Shown here: positions 52,506 to 60,347 of the stretch, in pieces
Numbering within the stretch: the first letter of the stretch is position 1
Layout: each line of letters starts with the position of its first letter
Assembly: GCA_963807975.1 (NCBI GenBank)
Contig: CAWEDV010000005.1
Coordinates: forward strand, 310,001-374,000
Reading direction: 5' to 3'
DNA: 64,000 nt
Origin: JAACFF01 sp963807975
Lineage (GTDB): Bacteria > Chloroflexota > Anaerolineae > Promineifilales > Promineifilaceae
The notes under the pieces: generated by a model
Database searches by the model: none
What the model was told of the DNA's origin: nothing
What the model saw: the letters and a program-made list of their open reading frames with translations, nothing else
Program-made: the position numbers and the translations under genes

Positions 52506-52969
52506 TCAGGTCCGGCCAATTCATACTGCCACATATCTCGTAAGGTTTGGATATGTCCAAGATGGACGGCCGTGTGTTCCAGCGCATGCGCCAAGGCCCA
52601 TGCGACACTGTAGGTTTCACCATCGCGTGTTGAATGCCGGGCAGCATCCAAATCCTCTTCCGTTAACTGCTGTAAGATATCATGGGAGTGTTCCAGAGCA
52701 GCATCAAGACGCTGCCCCAGCTCTTCGGCGTCCAGTCCAATGACCTGGAATTCCTCAGAACGGATGCGTCCCGACGGATCTTGACCAGCTACATCCCCAA
52801 TCCAATATCGTTCGGCTCCGGCGGTGTGCACGACAAGGACAGCAAGGGAATTCATTTTTGGTGCAGGCTTCCAGTCTAAAACCTCTTGCGGCAAATCGGC
52901 CAACGCGGCTTGTAGATCACGGTGCAGGATTTGCAGCCGGTCATAATATGCGGCGAAGAATTCTTTCAT
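52502..52969 (-). CDS. DinB-like four-helix metal protein
   Basis: About 155 residues. The DinB/DUF664 four-helix bundle is indicated by FFAAYYDRLQILHRDLQAALADL, WKPAPKMNSLAVLVVHTAGAERYWIGD (first His) and the paired His region HALEHTAVHLGHIQTLRDM. Such proteins bind a divalent metal and include thiol transferases; the activity here is unknown. I choose ATG 52969 over ATG 52981 because GAGAG is better spaced from it. It converges with phzF. Confidence 0.82.
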   Translation of the reverse strand: MKEFFAAYYDRLQILHRDLQAALADLPQEVLDWKPAPKMNSLAVLVVHTAGAERYWIGDVAGQDPSGRIRSEEFQVIGLDAEELGQRLDAALEHSHDILQQLTEEDLDAARHSTRDGETYSVAWALAHALEHTAVHLGHIQTLRDMWQYELAGPD

Positions 52970-53027
52970 AATATCTCTCATTTTCTATTCAAACTCGATA
53001 GTGACGATTTTGAAAATTGCTCATTGC

Positions 53028-54263
53028 TTACTGCTCTATGCCATTCAGAAGATGCTCGTAGCTCTGCCGGCGGCGGATGATTTGATACTGATCTCCGTTT
53101 ACCAGGACCTCGGCTGGTCGCAGACGGCCGTTATAGTTGCTACCCATAGCAAAACCATAGGCGCCCGCCTGCATAACAGCCAAAAGATCACCGGCGGCCA
53201 ACTCCGGCAGCGATCGCTTGCGGGCCAGGAAATCTCCAGATTCACAAACCGGTCCTACAACCTCGGTCAAGAAGGTCTGAGCATCAGAACCCATGCGCCG
53301 CGTAACAGGCTGGAGAGGGTGAACGGCTTTGTACATCGCCGGACGAATAAGATCATTCATTCCCGCGTCAACGATGATGAATCTATTTCCACCCTGCTGT
53401 TTGGTATAGAGCACTTCCGTTAACAGCGCCCCTGCGGGCCCCACAATGGAGCGTCCCGGTTCCATAACCAGATCATAGCCGGCATCCTGGATAGGCTGCG
53501 AGACTGTTCTTACCCACGCTTCGATAGCAGGGACACCCATTCCTTCGTAGTCGATGCCCAGTCCTCCACCTACATCCAGGTAATCGAGGTCGATACCCAT
53601 CCCGCCAATCTCGTTGGCCAGATCCACCAGAAAATGGGCGAGCTGCCCATAGGGGCTTGTACTGGCGATTTGGGAGCCAATATGAGCCGCCAGACCAATG
53701 GGTTCAAGCCGGGGATGCTCGGCAGCCATGTGGAACATGGTCAGGGCTGTTTCACGGGGAACGCCGAATTTATGCTCAAGCCGCCCGGTGCTGTCGTAGG
53801 GATGTGTATCGGCCTGAATATCAGGATTGACCCGCACGGCAATGGACGCAGTTCGAGCCATTTCCGCTGCGATCTCGGCCACTAGCTTGAGTTCCGGCTC
53901 CGACTCCAAATGCACGGCACGGATACCTGATTCCAGGGCGAAGCGAATCTCATCCCGGCGCTTGCCAACACCGGAATAAATGATGCGTTGCGGCGGAATG
54001 CCGGCATGCAGGGCCAGGAAAAGCTCACCTCCGCTGGTGACGTCGGCGCCAAGGCCTAAAGCGCCCAGAATACGAATGAGCACGGGGTTGCCATTTGCTT
54101 TGACCGCGAAGCAGGTCAAAGAACCAGGCTGGTTGAGATAGGCCAAGGCTCTCTTTTCAAGTTCGGCTTGGCTGTAGACATAAACAGGTGTACCTACGTC
54201 TCCCGTGATCTCGGCCAGAGATTGGTTTTCACAGGTAAGGTTCTGTTGTTGGTATTGAAACAT
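53028..54263 (-). CDS. lysA: Diaminopimelate decarboxylase LysA
   Basis: This PLP enzyme makes lysine from meso-diaminopimelate. The 411 residues show the PLP Lys in CFAVKANGNP (K55), HIGSQI, the glycine loop DVGGGLGIDY, EPGRSIVGPAG and, in the C-terminal domain, GPVCESGDFLA with the active-site Cys and AYGFAMGSNYNGRLRPAEVLV. The start has no clear ribosome site and lies 17 bp after the membrane-GAF-HTH gene, in the same direction. Confidence 0.95.
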   Translation of the reverse strand: MFQYQQQNLTCENQSLAEITGDVGTPVYVYSQAELEKRALAYLNQPGSLTCFAVKANGNPVLIRILGALGLGADVTSGGELFLALHAGIPPQRIIYSGVGKRRDEIRFALESGIRAVHLESEPELKLVAEIAAEMARTASIAVRVNPDIQADTHPYDSTGRLEHKFGVPRETALTMFHMAAEHPRLEPIGLAAHIGSQIASTSPYGQLAHFLVDLANEIGGMGIDLDYLDVGGGLGIDYEGMGVPAIEAWVRTVSQPIQDAGYDLVMEPGRSIVGPAGALLTEVLYTKQQGGNRFIIVDAGMNDLIRPAMYKAVHPLQPVTRRMGSDAQTFLTEVVGPVCESGDFLARKRSLPELAAGDLLAVMQAGAYGFAMGSNYNGRLRPAEVLVNGDQYQIIRRRQSYEHLLNGIEQ

Positions 54264-54280
54264 AGGGCAAGAGAGGAATA

Positions 54281-56260
54281 TTATTTAGCCACAACAGTCT
54301 GGGATTCGATTTCGACATGCAGTTGAGAATCGCCGTTCTGAGTCTGTACCTGCTGTTCCATGGCCACAATCGTGCGCGCTACATTCTCAATGGCAACACG
54401 TTGTTTGCGATAGAGGTCGGACTCACTCATCGCCAACCGGCGGGCAACATCACGGACCCGACGTCCTTGAACGAATTTGAGCTCCAGGATATTGTACAAA
54501 ATCCACTCGCCTGTAGTCAGGCTGCGCTGCCCTTCCGGTTTTTGTTGCTCGATCGCTTTATCTAGGATGGCGCGAAGAGCACTAGTTGGATTGTTATCGT
54601 GGCCCACCATCTCATCCTGAACTACCTGAAGCTTCATGAGAGGACTCTCCGTTAGTTTTGGGCCTCCCCAATAGTGGGTTAAGGCGTCACGGACCATGGC
54701 ATTGTACGCGGGATCGTCAGTTACCGTAGATATCGGCTGGCTGTCTGCGGTTAGAACCGGCAAACCGCCAAAGGCGGCTGCCCGACGGCGCTCCTGCAAG
54801 GCAGTGATTTCTGGCAGCAGTCCTTCGACAGCCGCAAACACCTCTTGCTGTAAGATGCGATCCTCCAGTGCGCCAGCAGCCTGGACCACCAGACGATCGA
54901 AGATATCCTGTTCCGCTTCAGACAAATCTGGATCGGCCGCGCGAGCACGAATGCCAAATATGCCTAATACGAGATCGCCATGTCTGCTGTACAGAGGCCG
55001 GATCCAGTAATCCTGCCAGAGGATAAAATCGTCAATTACCTCTAAATTTGCAGCCTCAAACCGGTCAGGGCTGCCCCCCTGCGTAAGCTTCTGTAGCTCC
55101 GCATCCTGAAGGAAAGTTTCCGGAGCGGTGAGCGGTCCTACCACTGATTCCAGCTTGGGTCCCGCGGCCGTGATGGCGGTGACAAAAGCAGTGGGCGTGC
55201 GGATCGCTTCCACTGTGGCGGCCAAGATGCTTTCCAGGAATTGGCGGAACTCATTGGTGGTCAAAAGACGCTCGCTCAAGGTTTGCAGGCGGCGCACGTC
55301 AGGATCGTCATTAAGGTCAAAAAATCGTTCCAACGGCCGTTTATAGGCATGAATCGCCCACTCGACGAGCATCACCGTTGCTACCAAAGAAAAACCGAGG
55401 GCGACCTCCAACGGCAGTCCGAGAATAGGACTGTTGCGGCTGACAATAATATAGACCAGCAGGACAATGGTTGCCGCCAGGGGCACGCGAGCCATAAATT
55501 TGTATAAACGGACGCGAACGACACGATCGGGAGATACGGTGCCAAAATAAGCTAATTCGGCGGTGAGGACGCCAAACATGACGCCAACCAAAAGGTTCCC
55601 AAAGATGATGACCAGCCACAGCCAGGAGGGAACGGCCTGTCCTGGATTGCCAACCAGCAGCATATAGGGGAAAACAGCAAGAGGAGCTGCCAAAAAGGCA
55701 ATAAGGGTATTGGTCATGCGCCGTCTTGTAGCCGAGGTCATGCAGCGCTGCCGTGCCCGCCAGACATTGTAAATGCTGCTGATGGCCACAAACCAGAAAT
55801 AGACGCTGAAAACAGGAAAAAGCAGCCCTGCTGAGAGACGCGCAGAATAGGGCAATATGATGAGATCAGCGGCGAGATATTCTGTCCAAAGGGCTAAGCC
55901 GGCAAAAATCAAACCAACGATGTATCCAGCGGGAACGAGAAAACGGCGATAATGGGGCAGTTTTCCAGTTGTAGCCAGCAGCGTACTGGATAAATGAAAT
56001 TGTGCCGCAGGAACGAGGGCGATGCCTATCCAACCTACCCGCAGCCAAGTTTCGGCCGAGTCGGGTTCAAGGATACGGCCGACCAACAGTTCACTGAGGT
56101 ATACGAGAACGACAAAAGAAACCAGGGCTGCAAACGCGCGGGTAACTTCAGCCCGGCGCAGACGGTTGCTGTTGTACAGCACAACCGCCGTGCCGAAAAT
56201 GACGATGACCGCCTGGATAATATCGTTAAGTAGAGCGAAGACTTCTGCTGTATTGCTCAT
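54281..56260 (-). CDS. Membrane-bound GAF and HTH-domain protein (putative one-component regulator)
   Basis: About 659 residues. Roughly the first 320 residues form eight to nine TM helices like the 7TM sensor modules of histidine kinases. A juxtamembrane segment (RPLERFFDLNDDPDVRRLQTLSERLL) leads to a GAF-like domain (about 345-485). There is no HisKA or HATPase domain. The C-terminal 120 residues (SPLMKLQVVQ..., LTTGEWILYNILELKFVQGRRVRDVARRLAMSESDLYRKQ) carry a sigma-region-4-like helix-turn-helix seen in other Chloroflexota regulators. So it may sense at the membrane and bind DNA directly. The start is uncertain: ATG 56260 is preferred, with GGAGG at a long 15-nt spacing; alternatives are ATG 56275 and TTG 56299. 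Confidence 0.75.
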   Translation of the reverse strand: MSNTAEVFALLNDIIQAVIVIFGTAVVLYNSNRLRRAEVTRAFAALVSFVVLVYLSELLVGRILEPDSAETWLRVGWIGIALVPAAQFHLSSTLLATTGKLPHYRRFLVPAGYIVGLIFAGLALWTEYLAADLIILPYSARLSAGLLFPVFSVYFWFVAISSIYNVWRARQRCMTSATRRRMTNTLIAFLAAPLAVFPYMLLVGNPGQAVPSWLWLVIIFGNLLVGVMFGVLTAELAYFGTVSPDRVVRVRLYKFMARVPLAATIVLLVYIIVSRNSPILGLPLEVALGFSLVATVMLVEWAIHAYKRPLERFFDLNDDPDVRRLQTLSERLLTTNEFRQFLESILAATVEAIRTPTAFVTAITAAGPKLESVVGPLTAPETFLQDAELQKLTQGGSPDRFEAANLEVIDDFILWQDYWIRPLYSRHGDLVLGIFGIRARAADPDLSEAEQDIFDRLVVQAAGALEDRILQQEVFAAVEGLLPEITALQERRRAAAFGGLPVLTADSQPISTVTDDPAYNAMVRDALTHYWGGPKLTESPLMKLQVVQDEMVGHDNNPTSALRAILDKAIEQQKPEGQRSLTTGEWILYNILELKFVQGRRVRDVARRLAMSESDLYRKQRVAIENVARTIVAMEQQVQTQNGDSQLHVEIESQTVVAK

Positions 56261-56314
56261 CAGTTTGGCAAGCATCCTCCCGCAGACCGGGGGAAGCAAT
56301 TAGTAATTTTTTTT

Positions 56315-58273
56315 CTAAGCTGGCGATGGTGACGGTGGCAAATCCAGAGATGGCGGCTTGTCCCATTCAGCGTCCGTGTCCGGCTGAGTCTTAGGCATTT
56401 CAGTTTGCTCCGCTTCACCAACGGGTGGCTTTACTGGAAGGTCAAGACCTTCCAGGACGGCAGCAAACTCGTGCGCTTCCAAAGTTTCGACCTCTAGCAG
56501 AGCCTGCGCAACCAGGTCCAGCTTATCACGATTGTTGGTTAAGATTTCACGTACGCGTTCATATTCCACATCGATGATTTCGCGCACCTGCTTATCTATC
56601 TGCTCTGCGACGGCATCAGAATAATCACGCTGTTCAGAGATCTCACGGCCAAGGAAAACCATTTCCTGCCGGTCGCCATAAACCCGCAGGCCCATGGCAT
56701 CACTCATGCCATAGCGGGTAACCATCGCCTGGGCCATTTTGGTGACCTGCTGCAGGTCATTGCTGGCGCCGGTCGTAATTTCACCAAAGACGATCTCCTC
56801 CGCCACACGCCCGCCTAGAGCAGAGGCGATTAGGGCTTTGAACTTGGAGCGGCTGTAGAAAATGGAGTCCTCATCCAGGAACCAGGTGACACCCCCGGCC
56901 ATTCCACGCGGAATAATGGTAATCTTGCGCAAGGTCTGGGCATGGGGCAGCATATGGCTGACCAGAGCATGTCCCGCTTCGTGGTATGCGGTGATTTCTT
57001 TTTCTTCATCACTCAGGATACGGCTCTTGCGTTCCGGTCCCAACTGGACCCGCTCTATCGCTTCTTGCAACTCACTCATGCCAATGCTTCTTCTGGTGCG
57101 ACGGGCGGCCAAAAGAGCCGCTTCGTTGACGGTGTTTTCAATGTCGGCACCTACGAATCCAGGGGTGGCTTTGGCCAGTACAGTGATATTGACATCAGTG
57201 CCGATCGGCTTGCCGCGCATATGAACTTTGAAAATGGCCTCACGTCCGCGCACATCAGGTCGGTCAATAACCACTCGACGGTCGAAGCGACCCGGGCGCA
57301 TGAGTGCTGGATCGAGAATATCGGGGCGGTTGGTCGCGGCCAGGATAATGATATGGGTATCCGTATCGAAACCATCCATTTCAACCAGGATCTGATTGAG
57401 AGTTTGCTCCCGTTCGTCGTGAGATCCGCCTAGCCCAGCTCCACGCTGGCGCCCGACGGCATCAATTTCGTCAACAAAGATGATGCAAGGACTGTTGCGC
57501 TTGGCTTGCTGGAACAAATCACGTACACGGCTGGCGCCTACGCCAACAAACATCTCTACAAATTCTGAACCAGCGATGGAAAAGAAAGGAACGCCAGCTT
57601 CACCAGAAACGGCCTTGGCCAGCAAGGTCTTGCCTGTGCCGGGGCTGCCAACCATCAAAACTCCCTTAGGGATTCGGGCGCCAAAGGTGACAAATTTTTC
57701 CGGTTCTTTGAGAAACTCAACGATTTCTTCCAGTTCTTCCTTGGCCTCGTCACATCCAGCAACATCCTCAAAGGTAACTGTGGGATGGTCGCCGGTAACG
57801 ACGCGCGCCTTGCTCTTGCCAAAGGACATGGCCTGGTTGTTGCTGCCCTGGGCCTGACGGAAAATAAAGTAGAAAAAGCCAATGATCAGTACAGCGGGTA
57901 AGAAAATACCGATCAAATTCAACCATGTACCCCATGGGCTGGGCTGCTCATAAGTGATGACCGGCTCGCCATCAACGTAATCGGCTTCTGTGATTCCGTA
58001 AGTGGTGAGCAGCTCTTCCAGCGAGCTAACATCACTGATCTGGGTTTGGGTATCGGTGCGGTTGTCGTTGAGATAATCGACGATGACATTACGGCCGTCA
58101 CCGGAGACGATCAGCTCAGATATTTCATTGTCCTTGATCTGCTGCGCCAACTCACTGATAGATAAATACTCCTGGGGCTCGGAGCGCATGTTTAAGCTCC
58201 AGATAACGGCCACAGCAGCGACGGCGATCAGCGCATAGACAACTAGTCGTGAAACTCTCGTTGAATTCTCCAT
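56315..58273 (-). CDS. ftsH: ATP-dependent zinc metalloprotease FtsH
   Basis: This membrane-anchored AAA+ protease is normal length at 652 residues. Two TM spans (about 8-27 and 105-128) flank the extracytoplasmic domain. The AAA module has Walker A GSPGTGKT, Walker B IIFVDEIDAVGRQRGAG, the pore loop FVEMFVGVGASRVR and the second region of homology ATNRPDILDPALMRPGRFDR. The zinc protease motif is HEAGH. I choose ATG 58273 (GAGGGGG upstream) over GTG 58300. It lies 55 bp before the membrane-GAF-HTH gene, which may share its transcript. Confidence 0.96.
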   Translation of the reverse strand: MENSTRVSRLVVYALIAVAAVAVIWSLNMRSEPQEYLSISELAQQIKDNEISELIVSGDGRNVIVDYLNDNRTDTQTQISDVSSLEELLTTYGITEADYVDGEPVITYEQPSPWGTWLNLIGIFLPAVLIIGFFYFIFRQAQGSNNQAMSFGKSKARVVTGDHPTVTFEDVAGCDEAKEELEEIVEFLKEPEKFVTFGARIPKGVLMVGSPGTGKTLLAKAVSGEAGVPFFSIAGSEFVEMFVGVGASRVRDLFQQAKRNSPCIIFVDEIDAVGRQRGAGLGGSHDEREQTLNQILVEMDGFDTDTHIIILAATNRPDILDPALMRPGRFDRRVVIDRPDVRGREAIFKVHMRGKPIGTDVNITVLAKATPGFVGADIENTVNEAALLAARRTRRSIGMSELQEAIERVQLGPERKSRILSDEEKEITAYHEAGHALVSHMLPHAQTLRKITIIPRGMAGGVTWFLDEDSIFYSRSKFKALIASALGGRVAEEIVFGEITTGASNDLQQVTKMAQAMVTRYGMSDAMGLRVYGDRQEMVFLGREISEQRDYSDAVAEQIDKQVREIIDVEYERVREILTNNRDKLDLVAQALLEVETLEAHEFAAVLEGLDLPVKPPVGEAEQTEMPKTQPDTDAEWDKPPSLDLPPSPSPA

Positions 58274-58416
58274 AATTTGCAGCCCCCTCGCGTGGGGCAA
58301 ACCTTATCCTTCTTCCTTCACAGTATAGCAGAAAGCAAATACCGTGGCTAAGAGCCTAAATGGATAATGAGGGAAGAAATTAGCTAGATTGAAGGGCTAT
58401 CGAGGCTTACTGCCCA

Positions 58417-59553
58417 TCATCCGGCATAGGCAGTATAGACATAATACCAGAGAGGAATCAGCCCCAGGAGGGCGATGAGGGCCATAATACCCAGGCCAAT
58501 GGCCATCCAATCCGGCCCGCTCACTTGTGTGAGAGGCGGGGTAGTATAGGCGTCCGTTTGTGCGCTGGGTCTAGTTTTATCGGCAGGGACCGCGGCGTTG
58601 GTTTCCTCTCGCTGCGGCCTGGGGAAGAGCTGCGTTTGCTGTTCACTGATGGGCGTCGCTATGCTGGCCACGGTGGCGGTCTCAACAGCACCCATAGGAC
58701 CGGTTTCGGCCTGACTGTTGCTGCGGTAAGTAGTCAAAACACGGCCAAGTTGGCCGGCCGTACGGTAGCGACCGGAGGATTCTTTGGCCAGGACCTTGTC
58801 AACGATCAGTTCCATTTGTTCGGGCACAGCAGGGTTGAGATCGCTGACCAAAGGCGGCTTCTCTTGGATATGTTTTAGCGCCAGCGCGGTCTGGGATTCG
58901 GCTGAAAAAGGAAGCTGGCCGGTGAGCATTTCGAACATAATGACGCCGATGGCATAAACATCGGAAGCAGGCGTCGGCGGTTCGCCGGCCGCTTGCTCGG
59001 GGGAGAAATATTGGGGCGTGCCCCAAAGCTGGTCGTCCTGCATCTGCTGGCTGGCCTCGCTCATAGCGCGCGCGATGCCAAAATCGGCAACCTTGATGCG
59101 ATCGTCTCGGGTCACAAGCACGTTTTGCGGTTTGACGTCGCAGTGCACGAGATTGGCCCTGTGGGCGTAGCCAATGCCGTCACAGATCTGGATGATCAAG
59201 TTAAAAAATCGGCTGGTGGGCATGAGCAGCCCGTCCTTATTGTACTCTCGAATGACCTGCTTCAAAGTCAGACCGCGGACATATTCCATGACGATATATT
59301 GGGCGTGGCCATCCTCGCCAATATCATGGACGGTGACAATATTAGGATGCTGCAAGCTGGCGGCTGAATAGGCCTCCTGGCGAAAGCGCTGTAAGAAATC
59401 TTGATCGGTAGAAAAGCTTTCGTGAAGCATCTTCACAGCGACGACCCGACCCAGGAGCAGATCCTGGGCACGGTAAACGACGGACATGCCGCCGCTGCCG
59501 ATGCGGCCCAGAAGTTTATAGCGGTCGTTGAGGATTCTTTCTTCGCCGATCAT
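58417..59553 (-). CDS. Ser/Thr protein kinase with C-terminal TM anchor (non-RD)
   Basis: The 378 residues have a Hanks-type kinase domain (about 12-270): glycine loop GRIGSGGMSVVY, catalytic Lys 41 in VVAVKML, catalytic loop VHCDVKPQN (His137-Cys138-Asp139; Cys replaces the usual Arg), DFG 157-159 and SPEQAAGEPPTPASDVYAIG. A Thr/Gln-rich linker (270-345) leads to one TM helix (about 350-370) and no external domain. The Cys in place of Arg makes it a non-RD kinase, which suggests it is not controlled by activation-loop phosphorylation. Substrates are unknown. The ATG lies 6 nt after a -10 with no ribosome site, so the mRNA is probably leaderless. Confidence 0.9.
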   Translation of the reverse strand: MIGEERILNDRYKLLGRIGSGGMSVVYRAQDLLLGRVVAVKMLHESFSTDQDFLQRFRQEAYSAASLQHPNIVTVHDIGEDGHAQYIVMEYVRGLTLKQVIREYNKDGLLMPTSRFFNLIIQICDGIGYAHRANLVHCDVKPQNVLVTRDDRIKVADFGIARAMSEASQQMQDDQLWGTPQYFSPEQAAGEPPTPASDVYAIGVIMFEMLTGQLPFSAESQTALALKHIQEKPPLVSDLNPAVPEQMELIVDKVLAKESSGRYRTAGQLGRVLTTYRSNSQAETGPMGAVETATVASIATPISEQQTQLFPRPQREETNAAVPADKTRPSAQTDAYTTPPLTQVSGPDWMAIGLGIMALIALLGLIPLWYYVYTAYAG

Positions 59554-59559
59554 AGGACC

Positions 59560-59599
59560 ATTTTAGTCGGCTTTTAGTCATACCACAAGAAATGGTATG
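59560..59599 (-). promoter_or_regulatory. Kinase promoter with overlapping inverted repeat
   Basis: TTGTGG (59588-59583), 17-bp spacer, TAAAAT (59565-59560), then 6 nt to ATG 59553. An inverted repeat CATACCA/TGGTATG (59579-59585 and 59593-59599) covers the -35, and a direct repeat TTTTAGTC lies at 59561-59568 and 59572-59579. Both could be protein-binding sites. Confidence 0.5.
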
Positions 59600-59874
59600 G
59601 CTTGTTGATACTGATTGCCATCGAATCTTTTTTTTCGGGAAACGGTGTCGTTTTCGTCACGCTGAATTAATGAGTGACATGAGCCAGTGCATGACATATT
59701 GACAGGCGCACGATGGATAGATATCTAGAAATTCATAAGAGGATCATACCATAGAACTATTGTTCTTTTCAAGATCAGAAAATATACCGAACCGGGTCAA
59801 TAATTAAACCAATCAGGGGCTAAGCATATTTGCCGCAGAGGGTTGGTTATGATAGCATTCCCGCTGAAGTTCAT
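59600..59874. other. Gap with no gene; candidate tRNA promoter
   Basis: No supported reading frame lies here. TTGCCG (59830-59835), 17 bp and TAGCAT (59853-59858) could form the promoter of the tRNA pair about 10-15 nt upstream of tRNA-His. A T8 tract (59629-59636) has no convincing stem before it. Confidence 0.35.
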
Positions 59875-59951
59875 GGCGGGTGTGGTGTAGTGGTTAACAC
59901 GTCTGGTTGTGGCCCAGAAGATCGGGAGTTCGAATCTCCTCACTCGCCCCA
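59875..59951 (+). tRNA. tRNA-His (GTG)
   Basis: The cloverleaf folds fully. The acceptor stem (59876-59882 with 59941-59947) is extended by the histidine-specific G-1 at 59875 opposite the discriminator C (59948). The anticodon stem TCTGG/CCAGA carries loop TTGTGGC with anticodon GTG. The T-arm is GGGAG-TTCGAAT-CTCCT. CCA is encoded (59949-59951). It decodes CAU and CAC. Confidence 0.97.
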
Positions 59952-59960
59952 AAATCAAAA

Positions 59961-59986
59961 AGACCTTCCGTTCGCGCGGGAGGTCT
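59961..59986 (+). terminator. Hairpin between the two tRNAs
   Basis: AGACCTTCCG pairs with CGGGAGGTCT around a 6-nt loop, giving a long GC-rich stem. No strong T run follows, so it may be a processing signal and not a terminator. Confidence 0.55.
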
Positions 59987-59997
59987 CTTAGATTCAA

Positions 59998-60070
59998 GCG
60001 CCCGTAGCTCAATGGATAGAGTATCTGGCTTCGAACCAGGCGGTTGGGGGTTCGAGTCCCTCCGGGCGTA
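59998..60070 (+). tRNA. tRNA-Arg (TCG)
   Basis: The acceptor stem GCGCCCG pairs with CGGGCGT, D-loop AATGGAT, and anticodon stem TCTGG/CCAGG carries loop CTTCGAA with anticodon TCG. The T-arm is GGGGG-TTCGAGT-CCCTC. The discriminator is A (60070) and CCA is not encoded, in contrast to the neighbouring tRNA-His. It decodes CGA (and by wobble other CGN). Confidence 0.96.
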
Positions 60071-60080
60071 CTCCCTATAT

Positions 60081-60114
60081 AGAAAGGTCTGTGATTGATT
60101 TCATGGACCTTTCT
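60081..60114 (+). terminator. Hairpin after tRNA-Arg
   Basis: AGAAAGGTC and GACCTTTCT pair perfectly over 9 bp with a 16-nt loop, followed by a weakly T-rich CCATTTAT. It probably ends the tRNA transcript. The rest of the gap to 60221 shows no feature. Confidence 0.5.
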
Positions 60115-60221
60115 CCATTTATAAGAGGTTTCGGATTAAAGGTACACAATACAACTACATTCATCATCGAGGAGAAGAGATTGAAGTTCCACGCTGAGCC
60201 CTGATTTTAGTCTCAGAAGTC

Positions 60222-60344
60222 CTAAGATGTTTTGAGATCCCCATAATGAGACATTAATTGAGCCCCGTATGCTTTAAGCACCTCCTTTCCTAACTTATTG
60301 AGACGCGGGCCGGAGATCCTTACCAAATGACATCGATTAAACAT
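60222..60344 (-). CDS. Putative 40-residue ORF or regulator fragment after the phosphatase fusion
   Basis: A 40-codon frame starts at ATG 60344, three bases after the stop of the phosphatase fusion gene, and ends at 60222. The section SGPRLNKLGKEVLKAYGAQL reads like the final helix of a ModE/LysR-type winged helix (the usual ARLTELG-ALL-RY pattern). That makes either a coupled small protein or the remnant of a lost regulator possible. There is no ribosome site, so translation would depend on termination at the upstream stop. Coding status is unproven. Confidence 0.3.
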   Translation of the reverse strand: MFNRCHLVRISGPRLNKLGKEVLKAYGAQLMSHYGDLKTS

Positions 60345-60347
60345 TGC

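Noticed and set aside
59797..60098. Short reading frames across the tRNA genes on both strands
   Set aside because: They run through two well-folded tRNA genes and have no protein features.
60081..60221. A third tRNA downstream of tRNA-Arg
   Set aside because: The hairpin at 60081-60114 has a 9-bp stem, but no cloverleaf can be formed around it.
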